Assembly (NCBI RefSeq): GCF_017086445.1
Contig: NZ_CP070968.1
Span: 3,224,001-3,288,000 of the forward strand
DNA from: Brevundimonas fontaquae
Lineage (GTDB): Bacteria > Pseudomonadota > Alphaproteobacteria > Caulobacterales > Caulobacteraceae
Length of the DNA: 64,000 nt
Direction: 5' to 3'
Position numbers and translations under genes: made by a program
The notes under the pieces: model-generated
The model's input: only the letters and a program-made list of their open reading frames with translations
Database searches by the model: none
Told to the model about the DNA's origin: nothing
Shown here: one piece after another, positions 27,909 through 35,504 of the stretch
Layout of the letters: the number at the start of each line of letters is the position of its first letter
Position numbering within the stretch: the first letter of the stretch is position 1

Positions 27909-28967
27909 ATGGACGACGACCACAGCTATGACGACGGCGGGTTCGAGGGGCCGCGCGATCCGTTTTACGATGCGATGACCCAGCAGGCGCTGGATCAGAT
28001 CCGCATCCTGCGCGAGGCGGGTCTGGAGCAGACGTATCGCGACGCCCTGCATCACGATTCCTCGCCCGAGGCCGAGGCGGCCTTCTGGCGCGCGCACGGC
28101 CTGCCGATGCATCTGTTGCGGCTGCCCGATCTGGTCACCTCGGACCCCGCCGCGCGCGCGGCCGACCGGGTGCAGAACCGGGGCTATCGCCGTCTGTCGA
28201 AAGAGGCGTGGGAGGCGGCGGGCACGGCCTATCTGGCCGGGTCCACGGCCGAGGAGGTCAGCGCCGTCTATGGCATGGCGGTCAGCACCTTTCGCGCCCG
28301 CGCCAGGGACGAAGGCTGGCGGCGCGAGGATCAGCCCGATCCGCTGCGCGAACCGATCGACCTGGAGGCCGAGACGGCCGACGGCCTGCCCGACTATGGG
28401 GCCATGGCGGCCCACGCCCTGATGCGGCTGAACCGGGCGCTTCAGGCCGGGCGCGCGCTGGAGGCTGCGCGCTGGGTGCGGCTGCACGCCGACCTGACCC
28501 GCATGTCGGCCGCCCCGCCCGCACCTTCGTCTCCGCCGCCGCCGAAGCCGCCGACGCCGCCCAAGGAACCCGACCTGGGCGAGCGCGCCGCCGCCGTCGC
28601 CGAACAGGTCGGCCTGATCGCCCGCGAAGCCTGCGCCCTCAAACGCGGCGATTACGCCGGCCGCGACGCCCTGATGGCCCGCCTCGAGGCGCTCGACGAC
28701 CTGAGCCAGGCCCCGAGATTAGACGAATTAGACGAAATAGACGGTGTTTTTGCCGGGGCGGTGGCGAGTGGCGAGTGGCGAGCGAAGCGGCGCGCAACGC
28801 ACGGCCTCTGGTTCACGCTAACCCCTCGTCACTCGTCACGCGCCACTCGCCACTCGGCTCTCACACCTCCGACGCGATCTTGCGCAGGGCCTCTTCGAAC
28901 ACCGAGGCCGGCTGGCCGCCCGAGATCAGATATTTGCCCTCGACCACCACGGCCGGGACGGAGGTGA
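27909..28967 (+). CDS. Hypothetical protein with HTH-like segment; tail runs through a repeat
   Basis: A 352-aa predicted protein. The N-terminal part is acidic and helical. About residues 105-140 form a likely helix-turn-helix (AGTAYLAGSTAEEVSAVYGMAVSTFRARARDEGW), which suggests DNA binding. A proline-rich linker (APSSPPPPKPPTPPKEP) precedes a helical segment ending LDELDEIDGVFAG. The final 65-70 residues come from a palindromic repeat (28765-28856) and then from the antisense strand of the dsbA-like gene, so the native protein probably ended near 28760. The frame overlaps the convergent dsbA-like gene by 107 bases. Function is unknown. Confidence 0.65.
   Translation: MDDDHSYDDGGFEGPRDPFYDAMTQQALDQIRILREAGLEQTYRDALHHDSSPEAEAAFWRAHGLPMHLLRLPDLVTSDPAARAADRVQNRGYRRLSKEAWEAAGTAYLAGSTAEEVSAVYGMAVSTFRARARDEGWRREDQPDPLREPIDLEAETADGLPDYGAMAAHALMRLNRALQAGRALEAARWVRLHADLTRMSAAPPAPSSPPPPKPPTPPKEPDLGERAAAVAEQVGLIAREACALKRGDYAGRDALMARLEALDDLSQAPRLDELDEIDGVFAGAVASGEWRAKRRATHGLWFTLTPRHSSRATRHSALTPPTRSCAGPLRTPRPAGRPRSDICPRPPRPGRR
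28765..28856. repeat. Inverted repeat inside the 3' end of the hypothetical gene
   Basis: CGAGTGGCGAGTGGCG (28765-28780) pairs perfectly with CGCCACTCGCCACTCG (28841-28856). It lies between convergent genes and could act as a bidirectional terminator. It also contributes codons to the tail of the upstream frame. Confidence 0.85.
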
Positions 28968-29526
28968 TGCCGCGTGCGCGCCACAGGTCCTCGGCCTGGC
29001 GCACGGCCTGGGCGTAGCGGCCCGAGGTCAGAACCTCGCCCGCCTCGGCCCGGTCCAGCCCGGCCTTTTCGGCGGCGGTGGTCAGGACCCCGGCGTCGGT
29101 CAGGTTGCGGTTCTCGGTGAAGTGGGCGGTGAACAGCGCCTGTTTCAGGGCCTTTTGCTTCTCCGGCGCCGTCTCATGCGCCCAGTGCAGCAGCCGGTGG
29201 GCGTCGAAGGTGTTCCAGATGCGGCTGTCGTCGGTCATGCGCATGTCGAAGCCCACCTCGCCCGCCCGCTCGCGGATCATGGCGCGGTTGGCGGCGGACT
29301 GCTCAGGGCTCGCGCCGTATTTGCGGCCGATGTGTTCGACGATGTTCTCGCCCTCGGGCGCGATCTGGGGGTTCAGCTCGAACGGCTGAAAGGCGATGTC
29401 GGCGGCGATCCCCTCGTCCTTCAGGGCGTCCAGGGCCGTGTCCAGCCCGCCCAGGCCCACGACGCACCAGGGGCAGACGACGTCGGAGACGAAGTCGATC
29501 TTCAGGGTCTTGAGCGGAGCGTTCAT
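28861..29526 (-). CDS. DsbA-family (FrnE-like) oxidoreductase
   Basis: Thioredoxin-fold protein of 221 aa in the DsbA/2-hydroxychromene-2-carboxylate isomerase family, closest in pattern to cytoplasmic FrnE/YwbO-type proteins. The active site CPWC is in DFVSDVVCPWCVVGL near residue 20. The helical insertion contains NTFDAHRLLHWA, and the cis-Pro loop is GITSVPAVVVEGKYLISGGQP. There is no signal peptide, so it should act in the cytoplasm. Likely function is disulfide or thiol redox chemistry under oxidative stress. It is a single gene. Confidence 0.92.
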   Translation of the reverse strand: MNAPLKTLKIDFVSDVVCPWCVVGLGGLDTALDALKDEGIAADIAFQPFELNPQIAPEGENIVEHIGRKYGASPEQSAANRAMIRERAGEVGFDMRMTDDSRIWNTFDAHRLLHWAHETAPEKQKALKQALFTAHFTENRNLTDAGVLTTAAEKAGLDRAEAGEVLTSGRYAQAVRQAEDLWRARGITSVPAVVVEGKYLISGGQPASVFEEALRKIASEV

Positions 29527-29592
29527 GGCGCGGCCTTCTGGAACAGCGTGTGTTGCATAAGGATATGGCGACGCTGCGCCGACCGGCAAGGG

Positions 29593-30450
29593 CTAACCCA
29601 GGCTCAAATCCCGGGGCGGACGAATGCGGCGCCAGCGCGCCTCCACGAAGGCGAAGGCGCCGAAGGCCATCAGCCCCGCCGCCGTCAGCCCCAGGATCCA
29701 CGATCCGCCCGGCTGGGCCTCCAGCGCGTCCAGCGCCGCCGCCGTCGTCGTCACCTCGCCCGAGCGCGCATGCAGCCCCGCCAGAACCACGAACACCCCC
29801 AGCGGCAGATAGGCGAACCCGCGCGCCGCATAGCCCGCCCGCGCCAGCGCCGTCGCCGTGCCGCAGAAGGCCTTAGGGCAGGCCAGGGCGTCGTCGAAGT
29901 CGTCGCGGATCGCCCGGACGATGTTGCCGACGCCGACGCCCAGCACCACCAGCCCCGCCCCGATCAGCAGCACCTCGCCGAACGGCATCCCCAGCAGCAT
30001 GGCCGCCTTCTCCTGGTTCTCGGCCACGCTCTCGGCCTGGGCCGCCGAGGCGTTCGTCGCCTCGCCGAACTCGTCCAGGTATTCGAACACCCCCGACGCC
30101 AGCATGCCGTAGAACAGTCCGCTGACCGCCTGGCCCGCCCGGGTCGTCCAGCCCTTAAGGTCCGTCCCTTCATGGTCTGCGTCGAACACCGCCTGCAACA
30201 CCCGCCAGCCGACGAAGGCCCACAGGCCCAGTCCCAGCAGCACCAGCCAGACCTTGCCGAACGGCTGCTCGGCCAGCCAGCCCGCCGCTCCGCTGGTCCC
30301 CACCGCATCGCCGATCCGGTCCGTCGCCGCCAGCAGGGTCAGCGCGCCGGCCGACAGGTAAACGAAGCCCCGCGCCCCATAGCCGACCCGCGCCGCCCAT
30401 TCGATCAGGGTCGCCAGCGGCGGCAGGCGAACGGACTTGGCAGCGTTCAT
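29593..30450 (-). CDS. DUF1206 membrane protein
   Basis: A 285-aa membrane protein with six hydrophobic segments in three repeated pairs. Each pair carries a variant of the DUF1206 signature (RVGYGARGFVYLSAGAL, AGQAVSGLFYGMLASGVF, RAGYAARGFAYLPLGVFV). Function is unknown. It lies 66 bases upstream of the dsbA-like gene on the same strand. The ATG at 30450 gives a short soluble lead before the first repeat. Confidence 0.9.
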   Translation of the reverse strand: MNAAKSVRLPPLATLIEWAARVGYGARGFVYLSAGALTLLAATDRIGDAVGTSGAAGWLAEQPFGKVWLVLLGLGLWAFVGWRVLQAVFDADHEGTDLKGWTTRAGQAVSGLFYGMLASGVFEYLDEFGEATNASAAQAESVAENQEKAAMLLGMPFGEVLLIGAGLVVLGVGVGNIVRAIRDDFDDALACPKAFCGTATALARAGYAARGFAYLPLGVFVVLAGLHARSGEVTTTAAALDALEAQPGGSWILGLTAAGLMAFGAFAFVEARWRRIRPPRDLSLG

Positions 30451-30585
30451 GAGGCGTCTCTGGGCGGCGTCAGGACGCCCTCAACGCTGTGACGACGACA
30501 AAGGCTCCGCTTCACCCTGTGTCGACATCCGACAGACGCCCGCAGGCGTATGCCGCTAAGGTTCGCGTCCTTGGGAGGCGTTCAG

Positions 30586-30768
30586 TTGAACATCTACGAG
30601 TTTCACTTTTTCGACGAGGCGGATCGCCGCCCCCTTCTCGACTTCTTCGACGGGGCCGACGACGCATCGGCGTTGGAGGCGGCGAGGACGCAGCTCTCGC
30701 ATCATGCCTCCTGCGCGGGAGTGGAGGTGCTGGAGGCAGGTCGTCTGGTCGGGCGCGTCACCCGCTGA
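30586..30768 (+). CDS. Small hypothetical protein, likely TTG start
   Basis: A 60-aa protein reading NIYEFHFFDEADRRPLLDFFDGADDASALEAARTQ after the initiator. The TTG at 30586 is favoured because GGGAGG sits at 30573-30578, seven bases before it; an ATG at 30550 would add 12 residues. The pattern (short beta strand, acidic turn, alanine helix) resembles DUF6894-type small proteins. Function is unknown. Confidence 0.6.
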   Translation: MNIYEFHFFDEADRRPLLDFFDGADDASALEAARTQLSHHASCAGVEVLEAGRLVGRVTR

Positions 30769-30893
30769 GCGTCCACCCCGCTCTGCTCGCTGGCGTACAC
30801 AATACGGTAAACACACGACTTTTCCCCAGCAAGCCGCGTGACATATAGCAACGCTGTGTCGAGTTTCGACAGACGCCGCGCTCAGATCGCCTT

Positions 30894-31592
30894 ATGCGCG
30901 CACTCATGAACCGCCTTTCGCCTGGCAACCGATTGATCCAAGGGCTGAACCCCGACGATCGCGACGCTCTCCTCGCCATCGCCACTCCGGTGGAATTCGC
31001 GCCCGGCCATGTGTTCAGCGAACCTGACGACGCCATCGAACACCTGCATTTCATCGACAGCGGCTTCTGCTCCTCGGTCGCGGTGCTGGAGGACGGCCGC
31101 ACCGTGGAGACTGTCATGATCGGGCGAGAAGGCGTGCTGGGCGTCGTCGCCTCGGTCGTGCCGCACCATGCCCACACCCGCAGCGTGGCCCAGGTCGCCG
31201 GGACGGCGCGCCGGGTGGACGCCGCCAAGTTCCGCGCCCTGTCGGCTCAACGGCCGGGAGTTCGCGACGCCGTCGCCGAATACATGGCCCGACTTCAGGG
31301 CGAGTTGGAGCAGTCGGCCGCCTGCAACGCCCTGCACCACGCCGGGCAGCGGTTCGCCAAATGGCTGCTGCGCTGCCACGACCGGGTGGAGGGCGACACG
31401 CTGAACCTGACGCAGGAGTATCTGGCCTCCATGCTGGGCTCGCAGCGGACCACGGTGAACGAGGCGGCGCAGGGGCTTCAGAAGGCGGGGGCCATCGCCT
31501 ATTCGCGCGGCCGGATCACCGTGCTGGATCGCGCCGCCTTGGAACGGGCGGCCTGCGAATGCTACCGCCGGGGCGGAGACCGGCAGCCCTAG
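30894..31592 (+). CDS. Crp/Fnr family transcriptional regulator
   Basis: A 232-aa regulator. The N-terminal cyclic-nucleotide-binding-like beta-barrel (about 20-125) includes VEFAPGHVFSEPDDAIEHLHFIDSGFCSSVAVLEDG and MIGREGVLGV. The dimer helix follows, and then a C-terminal winged helix with LTQEYLASMLGSQRTTVNEAAQGLQKAGAIAYSRGRITVLD. There is no N-terminal iron-sulfur cysteine set and the canonical cAMP-binding RxS motif is not evident. This fits the large group of alphaproteobacterial regulators with unknown ligands. It converges on the histidine kinase gene, ending four bases inside it. Confidence 0.92.
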   Translation: MRALMNRLSPGNRLIQGLNPDDRDALLAIATPVEFAPGHVFSEPDDAIEHLHFIDSGFCSSVAVLEDGRTVETVMIGREGVLGVVASVVPHHAHTRSVAQVAGTARRVDAAKFRALSAQRPGVRDAVAEYMARLQGELEQSAACNALHHAGQRFAKWLLRCHDRVEGDTLNLTQEYLASMLGSQRTTVNEAAQGLQKAGAIAYSRGRITVLDRAALERAACECYRRGGDRQP

Positions 31593-33046
31593 TCGACCTG
31601 GGCAGCCGGCAGTTCGAGCACCGCCTTCAGCCCGCCCATGTCGCTGTCCGACAGCATCAGCCGCCCGCCATAGGCGCGCGTCAGGTCGTCCACGATCGAC
31701 AGGCCCAGGCCCGAGCCCGGCGCGCTCTCGTCCAGCCGCGCGCCGCGCTGCATGACCGTGTCGCGCTGATCCGCAGGCAGCCCCGCCCCGTCGTCCTCGA
31801 CCACCAGGATCATCTGGCCCAGGCCGCTGCCGCCCGCCGAGACGCGCACCCGGCGCCGGGAGAACTTGGCGGCGTTCTCGATCAGATTGCCCAGGATTTC
31901 CTGCAAATCCTGACGCTCGCCCAGGAAGGACAGGCTGTCGGGCGCGCGCCAGTCGATCTCGACGTTCTTGTCGCGGAACACCTGTTCGATCATCACCGCC
32001 AGCTCGTCCAGCACCTCGGCGACGGGCGTCGTCTCGCCCAGACCGTGGGCGGCGCGGGCGGCGGCGCGGGCGCGGCGCAGGTGGTGATCGACCTGCCCCT
32101 GCATGATCCTGGTCTGGCGCCGCACCAGTTCGGGCAGAGCGCCCTCGCTCGTCCCCGCCTCGGCCAGCATGACGGAGATCGGCGTCTTCAACGCATGGGC
32201 CAGGTTGCCGACGTGGGTGCGCTGGCGATCCACGACCTCCTGATTGTGATCCAGCAGGCGATTCACCTGCTCGGCCAAAGGCTGGATTTCCTGAGGGTAT
32301 GAGCGGCCGATCCGCGCCGACCTGCCCTTGCGCACATCCGCGATCTCGTCGCGCAGGTCGAACAGGGGGCGTAGGCCGATCCGCACCTGGATGAAGACCG
32401 CCGATACGAGTCCGAGCCCCAAAATCAAAAAGGCGATCCACGTCACGCGCGCGAACTGGCGCGTATCGGCATCGACGTCGGAGCGATCCAGCGCGGCGAT
32501 GAAGATGACCGGATGTTCGTGCCGGGGGATGGACTTCATGCTGGCGGCGACGCGCAACGGCTCGCGCGTCTCGGCGTCGTCCTTGGGGCCGGTGGTGTTG
32601 AAGGTGATGACGTCGCCGAAGGCCGCATCCAGGCGCGCGGGCAGGTCGGCGGGCAGGGCGAGGTCATAGCTCCACAGCGAGTTGGAGCGGGCGAGATTGA
32701 CCAGCCGGCCGTCGGGGCGAACCTCCATGATCTGCCAGTATTTGCCCGACAGCAGGCGCAGAGTTCGGGCGTCCTGAATCTGCGGAATCGCTTCGCCCTG
32801 CGGCGTGCGACTGGCGCCGACCACGATCTCGTCGATCGTCTCGTTCAGCATGGCGCCCAGACGCCGCAGGGCGGATTCCTGGAAAGCCTGGGTCAGCACC
32901 AGCGCTGAAATGACCAGGGCGACCACGATCCAGGCCGAGGCCAGCCAAATCAGCCGGCGGGTCAGGGAGCGACCGGGGCGACCGAACCAGCGGCCCCAGT
33001 CGTGGAGCCCGCCGGCTTTAGGTTTCGACGTCGTCGCCTCGGTCAC
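31589..33046 (-). CDS. PhoQ-like sensor histidine kinase
   Basis: A 485-aa membrane kinase. There are two membrane helices (about 30-52 and 210-232) around a periplasmic domain that includes YWQIMEVRPDGRLVNLARS, then a HAMP linker. The phospho-acceptor His284 is in VGNLAHALKTPIS. The ATPase N box is ENAAKFS, with G boxes VEDDGAGLP and GSGLGLSIV. The start is GTG, overlapping the response-regulator stop by four bases (GTGA). The layout response regulator then kinase, and the sequence type, resemble PhoPQ. It likely senses cations, envelope stress or acidity; the signal is not certain. Confidence 0.94.
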   Translation of the reverse strand: MTEATTSKPKAGGLHDWGRWFGRPGRSLTRRLIWLASAWIVVALVISALVLTQAFQESALRRLGAMLNETIDEIVVGASRTPQGEAIPQIQDARTLRLLSGKYWQIMEVRPDGRLVNLARSNSLWSYDLALPADLPARLDAAFGDVITFNTTGPKDDAETREPLRVAASMKSIPRHEHPVIFIAALDRSDVDADTRQFARVTWIAFLILGLGLVSAVFIQVRIGLRPLFDLRDEIADVRKGRSARIGRSYPQEIQPLAEQVNRLLDHNQEVVDRQRTHVGNLAHALKTPISVMLAEAGTSEGALPELVRRQTRIMQGQVDHHLRRARAAARAAHGLGETTPVAEVLDELAVMIEQVFRDKNVEIDWRAPDSLSFLGERQDLQEILGNLIENAAKFSRRRVRVSAGGSGLGQMILVVEDDGAGLPADQRDTVMQRGARLDESAPGSGLGLSIVDDLTRAYGGRLMLSDSDMGGLKAVLELPAAQVD

Positions 33047-33723
33047 GCCGGGTCGGATTCGCCCGCCAGCGGCGTCAGCCGATAGCCGAGGCCGCGCACA
33101 GTCTCGATCCGGTCCGATCCGACCTTCTTGCGCACCCGGCCGATGAAGACCTCGATGGTGTTGGAATCACGGTCGAAGTCCTGATCGTAGAGGTGTTCGA
33201 CCAGCTCGGTGCGGCTGATGACCCGGCCCTGATGCATCATCATGTAGTGAAGCAGCCGGTATTCCAGCGAGGTCAGGCGCAGGGGCTCGCCATTGACGCT
33301 GGCCCGCGCCGCGCGAGGATCAAGCCGCAAGCCGCCGCACGACAGGGTCGCAGAGGCGATGCCCGCCGACCGGCGCAGCAGCGCCCGCAGACGAGCAAGC
33401 AGTTCCTCGGTATGAAAAGGCTTGGTCAGATAGTCATCGGCGCCGGCGTCGAAGCCCGCCACCTTGTCCGACCAGGCGCCGCGCGCCGTCAGGATCAGGA
33501 CCGGCGTCGTCTTGCCCTCGCGCCGCCAGCGCTCCAGCACCGACACGCCGTCGATCTTGGGCAGGCCCAGGTCCAGGACGATGACGTCATAGGGTTCGTT
33601 CTCGCCCAGATAATGGGCTTCCTCGCCATCGGGCGCGTGGTCCACGGCATAGCCCGCGTCGCCCAGCGCCGCCTTAAGCTGACGCGACAGATCCGCGTCG
33701 TCCTCGACCAGAAGCACGCGCAT
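33043..33723 (-). CDS. OmpR/PhoP-family response regulator
   Basis: A 226-aa response regulator. The receiver domain has acidic residues in VEDDADL, phospho-acceptor Asp51 (VIVLDLGLP), Thr in ILTARG and Lys in LTKPF. The C-terminal OmpR-type winged helix includes LTSLEYRLLHYMMMHQGRVISRTELVEHLY and SNTIEVFIGRVRKK. It lies between the PepSY-like gene (one-base overlap, TGATG) and the kinase (four-base overlap), so all three genes are translated together. Confidence 0.95.
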   Translation of the reverse strand: MRVLLVEDDADLSRQLKAALGDAGYAVDHAPDGEEAHYLGENEPYDVIVLDLGLPKIDGVSVLERWRREGKTTPVLILTARGAWSDKVAGFDAGADDYLTKPFHTEELLARLRALLRRSAGIASATLSCGGLRLDPRAARASVNGEPLRLTSLEYRLLHYMMMHQGRVISRTELVEHLYDQDFDRDSNTIEVFIGRVRKKVGSDRIETVRGLGYRLTPLAGESDPA

Positions 33724-34058
33724 CAGTTCGGCCTGCGACGTTGATTGTTGTTGTCGGGACGCGCCTGTCCGGTCTGGCCGTCGACCACGACCTCGCGCAC
33801 GCGTCCGTCGCGTTCGACCAGGACGGAATAGTTTCCGTCGCGGCGCGGTTGGGTGTCGATGGGGCGACCGCCGCCTGCCTCGCCGCCCCGACGACGAGCC
33901 TCGTCGGGACTGACGCGCGGACCACGGTCCTGCGAGCGCGGATCCTGATCGCGCGACTGGGCCTGCGCCGACGTCGTCATGACGGGCGCAAAAGCCAGAC
34001 CCAGAGCCAGTGCCAGGGCCGGAGGGGCGATCAGGAGAGGGGCGGGTTTGCGAAACAT
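33723..34058 (-). CDS. Small exported PepSY-like protein at head of two-component operon
   Basis: A 111-aa protein with a signal peptide (MFRKPAPLLIAPPALALALG, cleaved near AQAQS). It has an Arg/Asp-rich linker and a C-terminal half YSVLVERDGRVREVVVDGQTGQ that looks like a PepSY strand-turn pattern. PepSY proteins in such operons are thought to modulate the kinase or inhibit periplasmic proteases. The ATG at 34058 is chosen because the signal peptide follows it. Its stop overlaps the regulator start by one base. Confidence 0.78.
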   Translation of the reverse strand: MFRKPAPLLIAPPALALALGLAFAPVMTTSAQAQSRDQDPRSQDRGPRVSPDEARRRGGEAGGGRPIDTQPRRDGNYSVLVERDGRVREVVVDGQTGQARPDNNNQRRRPN

Positions 34059-34082
34059 GGCGACCGATCTAGTCCCGATCAT

Positions 34083-34098
34083 CTGAACGGGCGCTGAA
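34083..34098. promoter_or_regulatory. Candidate response-regulator binding site (direct repeats)
   Basis: CTGAA occurs at 34083-34087 and 34094-34098, 11 bases apart, one DNA turn, which is the spacing OmpR/PhoP-type regulators use. It lies 25 bases upstream of the first gene of the two-component operon, consistent with autoregulation. Confidence 0.4.
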
Positions 34099-34286
34099 TA
34101 CGTCGTATAGTTTAAAGCGAACGCTGCTCCAAACCGGAGACCAAATCAGAAGACGGCGGTGTGACGTCTTTTTCATCCAGATGAACCGAACCTGATCGAT
34201 TCTGTTCAGAACCAGCTCAGTCGCCGGGTGCTCAAATCGCCTCATCGCTGGTCACCCCGACCGGCAGAACATTTGAGGAGATCGCC

Positions 34287-34652
34287 ATGCGCAAGCTCAT
34301 CGTCCCCGCCATCGCCCTGGCCGCCGCCTCGGTCGCCGCGCCGTCCTTCGCCCAATCCTATCACCACCGCCCGGCCCCGCCCCATCACGCCAGCTATGGC
34401 TCGTGGCAGTCGATCAATGCCCGCCAGGCCAACCTGGACCGCCGCATCGACCAGGGCTACCGCAATGGCCAACTAAGCCGCCGCGAGGCCATCCGCCTGC
34501 GCAGCGAGTTCGACAGCCTGCTGCGCCTGGAAGCCAACTATCGCCGCGGCGGCCTGACCGCCTGGGAACGCCAGGACCTTGACCGTCGCTTCGACCGCCT
34601 GTCGGCCCAGATCCGCTACGAGCGCCGCGATCACGACAACCGTCGCGGCTGA
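34287..34652 (+). CDS. Small basic exported protein, unknown function
   Basis: A 121-aa protein with signal peptide (about 1-22, ending APSFAQ). A His/Pro-rich stretch is followed by an Arg- and Asp-rich helical region (NLDRRIDQGYRNGQLSRREAIRLRSEFDSLLRLEANYRRGGLTAWERQDLDRRFDRL). This pattern is common in small alphaproteobacterial periplasmic proteins. GAGGAG nine to ten bases before the ATG is a strong ribosome site. A terminator follows the stop. It is divergent from the PepSY two-component operon and could be one of its targets. Confidence 0.82.
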   Translation: MRKLIVPAIALAAASVAAPSFAQSYHHRPAPPHHASYGSWQSINARQANLDRRIDQGYRNGQLSRREAIRLRSEFDSLLRLEANYRRGGLTAWERQDLDRRFDRLSAQIRYERRDHDNRRG

Positions 34653-34672
34653 GCCTTAAGTAAAAAGATGAG

Positions 34673-34704
34673 AGGCGCGGTCGAAAGGCCGCGCCTTTCT
34701 TCTG
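34673..34704 (+). terminator. Intrinsic terminator after the exported protein gene
   Basis: AGGCGCGG (34673-34680) and CCGCGCCT (34689-34696) pair around TCGAAAGG, followed by the T-rich TTCTTCTG. It lies 20 bases after the stop codon. Confidence 0.85.
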
Positions 34705-34754
34705 TTCCAGCCTCAGTTGTCTACCGTCGGACCGATGACATCACACGGCGAAGA

Positions 34755-34831
34755 TGGCGACCCCGGCAGGACTCCAACCTGCGACCTCGGCTTTAGGAAA
34801 GCCTTGCTCTATGCAGCTGAGCTACGGGGCC
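34755..34831 (-). tRNA. tRNA-Arg (anticodon CCT)
   Basis: The complementary strand folds as a 77-base cloverleaf. The acceptor stem is GGCCCCG/CGGGGTC (with one G-U pair), the D arm has stem GCTC/GAGC, the anticodon loop is TTCCTAA with anticodon CCT, the variable loop is AGGTC, and the T arm is GCAGG-TTGGAGT-CCTGC. A discriminator G and an encoded CCA end the gene. The first pair of the anticodon stem (A27-G43) is a mismatch. It reads AGG codons, rare in this genome. Confidence 0.96.
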
Positions 34832-35024
34832 ACGCACGACGCCGTAGCGGGTCGGGGCCGTTGGGGGAAGTCGGGGCGGCGAAAAAGTCGGCGGGCTAGT
34901 CGGGCGCTTGTGGTTAAGGGGTCTTAACCTACCAGATATCGCGGTGAACAAAGAACGAAACGGGCGATGTCAGCGATTCGGTCCTGATTCGTTTCGCCCT
35001 TGTTCCGCGAGAACGGAACGACCG
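34832..35024. other. Intergenic region between tRNA-Arg and cheE
   Basis: This 193-base region has no gene. It contains a palindrome GGTTAAG-GGGT-CTTAACC (34912-34929) and a short hairpin GTTCCG-CGAGAA-CGGAAC (35002-35019). The hairpin may mark the end of the chemotaxis operon, though no T-run follows on that strand. The tRNA promoter is expected here on the minus strand. Confidence 0.5.
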
Positions 35025-35504
35025 TTAACCGACGGGCGGGACGTGGGCGATCAGGGCGCGCAGGCCCTCCAGAAGGCGGTCGGAATCGGCACTGGCCTGA
35101 CCCTGGGCGGCGAGCGTCAGGCGAAGCGCGCGGACGTGGACTTCGACCGACGGCCAAGACCATGCGCCGGCGTCCTGCATCCGGTCGGCGATCTCGCAGA
35201 GGCTGAAGGCGGCCTCGAAGAAGGTCGGCACATCCAGATAGCCGGCCATGTCGACCATGGCCGAGGCCAAGGCGTAGATCTGGACCGGAGCATCGTCGGA
35301 ACGCGTAGCGCATAGGGCCGCGATGGCGTCGACGTTGGCCGCCAATAGGGCGAAGACGTTGTCGCGCTGTTCGTCCAGCGCCTGGTTGGCGCGAGACTCA
35401 GCCTCGACGATCAGACGACCGCCCGGACGCGCCATCTGGCGCTGGAGCGAGGTGTGGACACGGCGGATCTTGGCCGGCTTGGGCGCGGCGGCGGACCCGG
35501 TCAC
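35025..35504 (-). CDS. cheE: CheE-like chemotaxis accessory protein
   Basis: A 159-aa helical protein with no enzymatic motif, the last gene of the chemotaxis operon. Its place after cheYIII is that of Caulobacter cheE, a little-studied gene of that cluster. The N-terminal segment VHTSLQRQMARPGGRLIVEAESRANQAL and the alanine-rich rest suggest a helical bundle. The GTG start overlaps the cheYIII stop by four bases. The name rests on gene order more than on sequence recognition. Confidence 0.72.
   Translation of the reverse strand: MTGSAAAPKPAKIRRVHTSLQRQMARPGGRLIVEAESRANQALDEQRDNVFALLAANVDAIAALCATRSDDAPVQIYALASAMVDMAGYLDVPTFFEAAFSLCEIADRMQDAGAWSWPSVEVHVRALRLTLAAQGQASADSDRLLEGLRALIAHVPPVG

Noticed and set aside
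34150..34174. Terminator with arms AAGACG and CGTCTT followed by Ts
   Set aside because: It lies between divergent genes, so no upstream transcript would end there; it may be part of a promoter instead.
34912..34929. Palindrome with two TTAA words as a possible CtrA box
   Set aside because: The CtrA consensus needs seven bases between the TTAA words; here there are six, and it lies downstream of the che operon rather than at a promoter.
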